A stretch of DNA of 64,000 bases from the NCBI RefSeq assembly GCF_039691755.1, contig NZ_CP137552.1, positions 310,001 to 374,000 of the forward strand. Reading direction: 5' to 3'. The notes beneath the pieces are model-generated. The model saw nothing but the letters and a program-made list of their open reading frames with translations, was not told the origin of the DNA and ran no database searches. Origin of the DNA: Halomonas sp. Bachu 37 (GTDB lineage: Bacteria > Pseudomonadota > Gammaproteobacteria > Pseudomonadales > Halomonadaceae). Of this stretch, positions 61,673 to 64,000 are shown one piece after another. The first letter of the stretch is position 1. Each line of letters opens with the position of its first letter. The position numbers and the translations under genes were made by a program.

Positions 61673-64000
61673 ATGGAAGACGTGATCAGTACTTCTCAAT
61701 CGCAGACCGGAGACGAGGCGCAGGCGTATCGTCGCCTGGGCGAAGCGCTCGCCGAGGCGATCGACGGCGAGGTGCGATTCGATGACGGCAGTCGGGCGCT
61801 CTACGCCAACGACGCCTCGAACTACCGCCAGCCTCCGATCGGCGTCACCATTCCCCGCTCGGTGGAGGATATCATCGCCATCCACCGCATCTGCCACGCT
61901 CACGGCGTGGCCATCCTGTCGCGGGGCGCTGGCACCAGTTTGTCGGGGGAGGCCGTCAACCACGCCGTGGTAATGGATCACTCCAAGTACCTCGACGCCA
62001 TCGAGATCGACAGCGATAACCGCCGGGTCACGGTGCAGGGCGGGGCGATCAACGACAAGGTCAACCAGGCGCTGGCATCGTACAACCTGGTGTTTCCACC
62101 GGACCCCGCCACCCACGAGTGGTGCACCATCGGCGGCAATATCGGCAACAACTCCTGCGGGGTGCATTCCGTCCAGGCTCAGTGCTACGGCCACGGACCG
62201 CGCACCTGCGACAACGTGGCGTCGCTGGACGTTATCACCTACGACGGCGAGCGCATGACGCTCAAGGATGGCTATCGCGAGGAGGAGATCGACGCCATCA
62301 TCGCCGCGGGCGGGCGCAAGGGAGAAATCTTCGCCAAGCTGAAGGCGCTCCGCGACCGCTACCTCGAGCAGATCCGCCGCGGTTATCCACAGATCGAGCA
62401 CATGCCGCGCCGCGTCTCGGGCTACAATCTCGACGACCTGCTGCCGGAGCGCGGCTTCAACCTGGCGAGTGCTCTGTGCGGCACCGAGGGCACCTGCGTG
62501 ACGGTGCTCCACGCTACCCTCAAACTGACCGAGAACGCCAGGCATCGCACCCTGATGGTGGTGGGCTTCGACAGCGTGGAGGCCGCTGGTGACCATGTGC
62601 CGGCCATTATCGAGGCGCGGCCGATCGCGCTGGAGGCCATCGACAAGCGGCTATTCCAGCACGAGGCCGACCAGCACATGAACGTCGAGACCCTCGAACA
62701 GATGCCCCAGGGCGACGCCTTCCTGATGATCGAATTCGGCGGCGAGGATTCCGCCGATACCTGCGCCCAGGCAAAGCGGCTGCTCGAGATACTGCAGCGC
62801 TCCGCCAGCGCCCCCACGGACTATCAGATCGTCGACGATGCCGATGAAGCCTTGCGCATCTGGGAGGTGCGCAAGGCCGGGCTGGGCGCGACGGCGTTCC
62901 CGCCGCCCAAGAAGAAACCGCACTGGCCCGGCTGGGAGGACTCCGCCGTACCGCCGGAGAAGGTCGGCGACTACATCCGCGACCTCAAGGCGCTCTACGA
63001 GAAGCACGGCTTTGAAGGGGCCTTGTACGGTCACTTCGGCCAGGGCTGCATTCACTCGCGCATCGATTTCGACCTGCACAGCGAGGAGGGTGTGCGCAAG
63101 TACCGTGCCTTCGTCGAGGAAGCCGCCGATTTGGTGGTCTCCTACGGCGGTTCGCTCTCCGGCGAGCATGGCGACGGCCAGGCCCGCGGCGAGCTGCTGG
63201 AGCGCATGTACGGACCCGAACTGATCGAGGCGTTTCGCGAGTTCAAGCGCATCTGGGACCCGCAGTGGATGATGAACCCCGGCAAGGTCATCGACCCCTA
63301 CCGGCTCGACGAGAATCTGCGCCTGCGTGATTACGCGCCGGCACCCGTGGAGACCTACTTCCAGTTTCCCGAGGACGAGCGCAGCTTCGGGCGGGTGGCG
63401 TTTCGCTGCGTCGGCGTCGGCAAGTGCCGCAGCGACGAGGGCACCATGTGTCCGAGCTACATGGTGACCCGCGAGGAGAAGCACAGCACACGCGGTCGGG
63501 CGCGGCTGCTGTTCGAGATGATGAATGCTGAGGTGATCACCGACGGTTGGCAGTCCGAGGAAGTGCGTGATGCATTGGACCTTTGTCTGGCCTGCAAGGG
63601 CTGCAAGGGCGACTGCCCGGTTAACGTCGACATGGCCACCTACAAGGCCGAGTTCCTGTCGCACTACTTTGAAGCGCACCGGCGTCCGCTCAACCACTAC
63701 GCCTTCGGCTTCATCGACCGCTGGTCACGACTGGCCTCGAAGATTCCCGCAGTGGTCAACTTCGTCAGCCAGACGCCGCCGCTAAGCCATGTCATCAAGG
63801 CCATTACTTCCATGCCCCAGCCGCGCCAGGCACCGGTATACGCCCCCGAGACGTTCAAGGCCTGGTTCGCCAAGCGGCCGATAGTCAATGAGCAGGCCGC
63901 GCCGGTAATGTTGTGGGCGGATACCTTTAGTAACCATTTCTATCCCGAGACTGCCCGGGCCGCCACCGAGGTGCTCGAGGCGGCGGGTTATCGTGTGTTG
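61673..64000 (+). CDS. FAD/Fe-S 2-hydroxyacid dehydrogenase (YdiJ-like), partial
   Basis: This gene starts at ATG 61673 and runs off the right end after 776 codons without a stop. The order is FAD-binding PCMH domain (ILSRGAGTSLSGEAVNHAVVM, GGNIGNNSCGVHSV), FAD-oxidase C-terminal domain (YGHFGQGCIHSRIDFD, SGEHGDGQARGE), a cysteine cluster in FRCVGVGKCRSDEGTMCPSY and a ferredoxin-type pair LACKGCKGDCPVN. Such proteins (about 1000 residues, like D-2-hydroxyglutarate dehydrogenase YdiJ) oxidise 2-hydroxy acids. The final heterodisulfide-reductase-like part lies beyond the window. The neighbours suggest a hydroxyacid step in the same pathway. Confidence 0.9.
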   Translation, partial: MEDVISTSQSQTGDEAQAYRRLGEALAEAIDGEVRFDDGSRALYANDASNYRQPPIGVTIPRSVEDIIAIHRICHAHGVAILSRGAGTSLSGEAVNHAVVMDHSKYLDAIEIDSDNRRVTVQGGAINDKVNQALASYNLVFPPDPATHEWCTIGGNIGNNSCGVHSVQAQCYGHGPRTCDNVASLDVITYDGERMTLKDGYREEEIDAIIAAGGRKGEIFAKLKALRDRYLEQIRRGYPQIEHMPRRVSGYNLDDLLPERGFNLASALCGTEGTCVTVLHATLKLTENARHRTLMVVGFDSVEAAGDHVPAIIEARPIALEAIDKRLFQHEADQHMNVETLEQMPQGDAFLMIEFGGEDSADTCAQAKRLLEILQRSASAPTDYQIVDDADEALRIWEVRKAGLGATAFPPPKKKPHWPGWEDSAVPPEKVGDYIRDLKALYEKHGFEGALYGHFGQGCIHSRIDFDLHSEEGVRKYRAFVEEAADLVVSYGGSLSGEHGDGQARGELLERMYGPELIEAFREFKRIWDPQWMMNPGKVIDPYRLDENLRLRDYAPAPVETYFQFPEDERSFGRVAFRCVGVGKCRSDEGTMCPSYMVTREEKHSTRGRARLLFEMMNAEVITDGWQSEEVRDALDLCLACKGCKGDCPVNVDMATYKAEFLSHYFEAHRRPLNHYAFGFIDRWSRLASKIPAVVNFVSQTPPLSHVIKAITSMPQPRQAPVYAPETFKAWFAKRPIVNEQAAPVMLWADTFSNHFYPETARAATEVLEAAGYRVL

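Overview
The window looks like chromosomal DNA of a moderately halophilic gammaproteobacterium of the Halomonas type. The basis is GC-rich coding sequence, proteins with acidic tails, a TRAP uptake operon, a PomAB sodium-type flagellar motor pair, LpxL/LpxR lipid A genes, DusA, KatG and YaeQ. This placement comes from the overall protein character, not from a marker gene. There are no rRNA or tRNA genes, CRISPR arrays or complete mobile elements. Most of the window is ordinary core and accessory metabolism, with two scars of lost mobile or defence genes.

Layout. 0.2-3.8 kb: a CsbD-like stress protein, then a DctP-DctQ-DctM TRAP transporter. 3.9-6.8 kb (minus): a TPP riboswitch driving tenA and thiC. 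6.9-10 kb: a possibly frameshifted membrane gene, an aldo/keto reductase, TspO, and an overlapping TPR-like/YehS pair. 10.4-18.7 kb: katG with tandem terminators, a phosphoribosyltransferase/erythromycin-esterase pair, a GFA protein, a 19-cysteine copper-storage-like protein, an LpxL-type acyltransferase flanked by two paralogous small membrane proteins, a VOC protein and a methyltransferase. 19-27.4 kb: an MFS carrier, then an acyl-CoA catabolic cluster (large acyl-CoA dehydrogenase, NCS2-like permease, acyl-CoA ligase, 3-hydroxyacyl-CoA dehydrogenase, enoyl-CoA hydratase) resembling the later steps of methylmercaptopropionate or short acyl-CoA breakdown. 27.5-35.6 kb: YaeQ, YghU, an orphan HigA antitoxin beside a 24-codon remnant of an Mrr restriction endonuclease, a YgeA racemase coupled to a BASS-type transporter, a fructosamine kinase-like protein, a MOSC protein, an EamA exporter, OsmC and a PRC-barrel protein.

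35.9-44.5 kb: pomAB; a tightly overlapping minus-strand operon of NUDIX hydrolase, 2OG-Fe(II) oxygenase, soluble PAS histidine kinase and FixJ-type regulator; a second NUDIX protein, a YqfO-like protein, LpxR and an alpha/beta hydrolase. 44.6-52.1 kb: a complete tripartite RND efflux operon (TolC-like, adaptor, pump) and, after one small membrane gene, an AcrR-like TetR repressor. A nearly identical operator sequence lies in front of both the tolC-like gene and the tetR gene, which links them as regulator and target. 52.4-58.4 kb: an M14-like deacylase, dusA with the start of a decayed integrase gene at its 5' side, a secreted TAP-like hydrolase and a GH15 glycosidase. 58.6-64 kb: a collinear set of a ThDP-dependent enzyme, a mandelate-racemase-subgroup enolase and a large FAD/Fe-S dehydrogenase that runs off the window end, suggesting an acid-sugar or hydroxyacid catabolic route.

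All family assignments are from reading protein sequences by eye. No database search was run.
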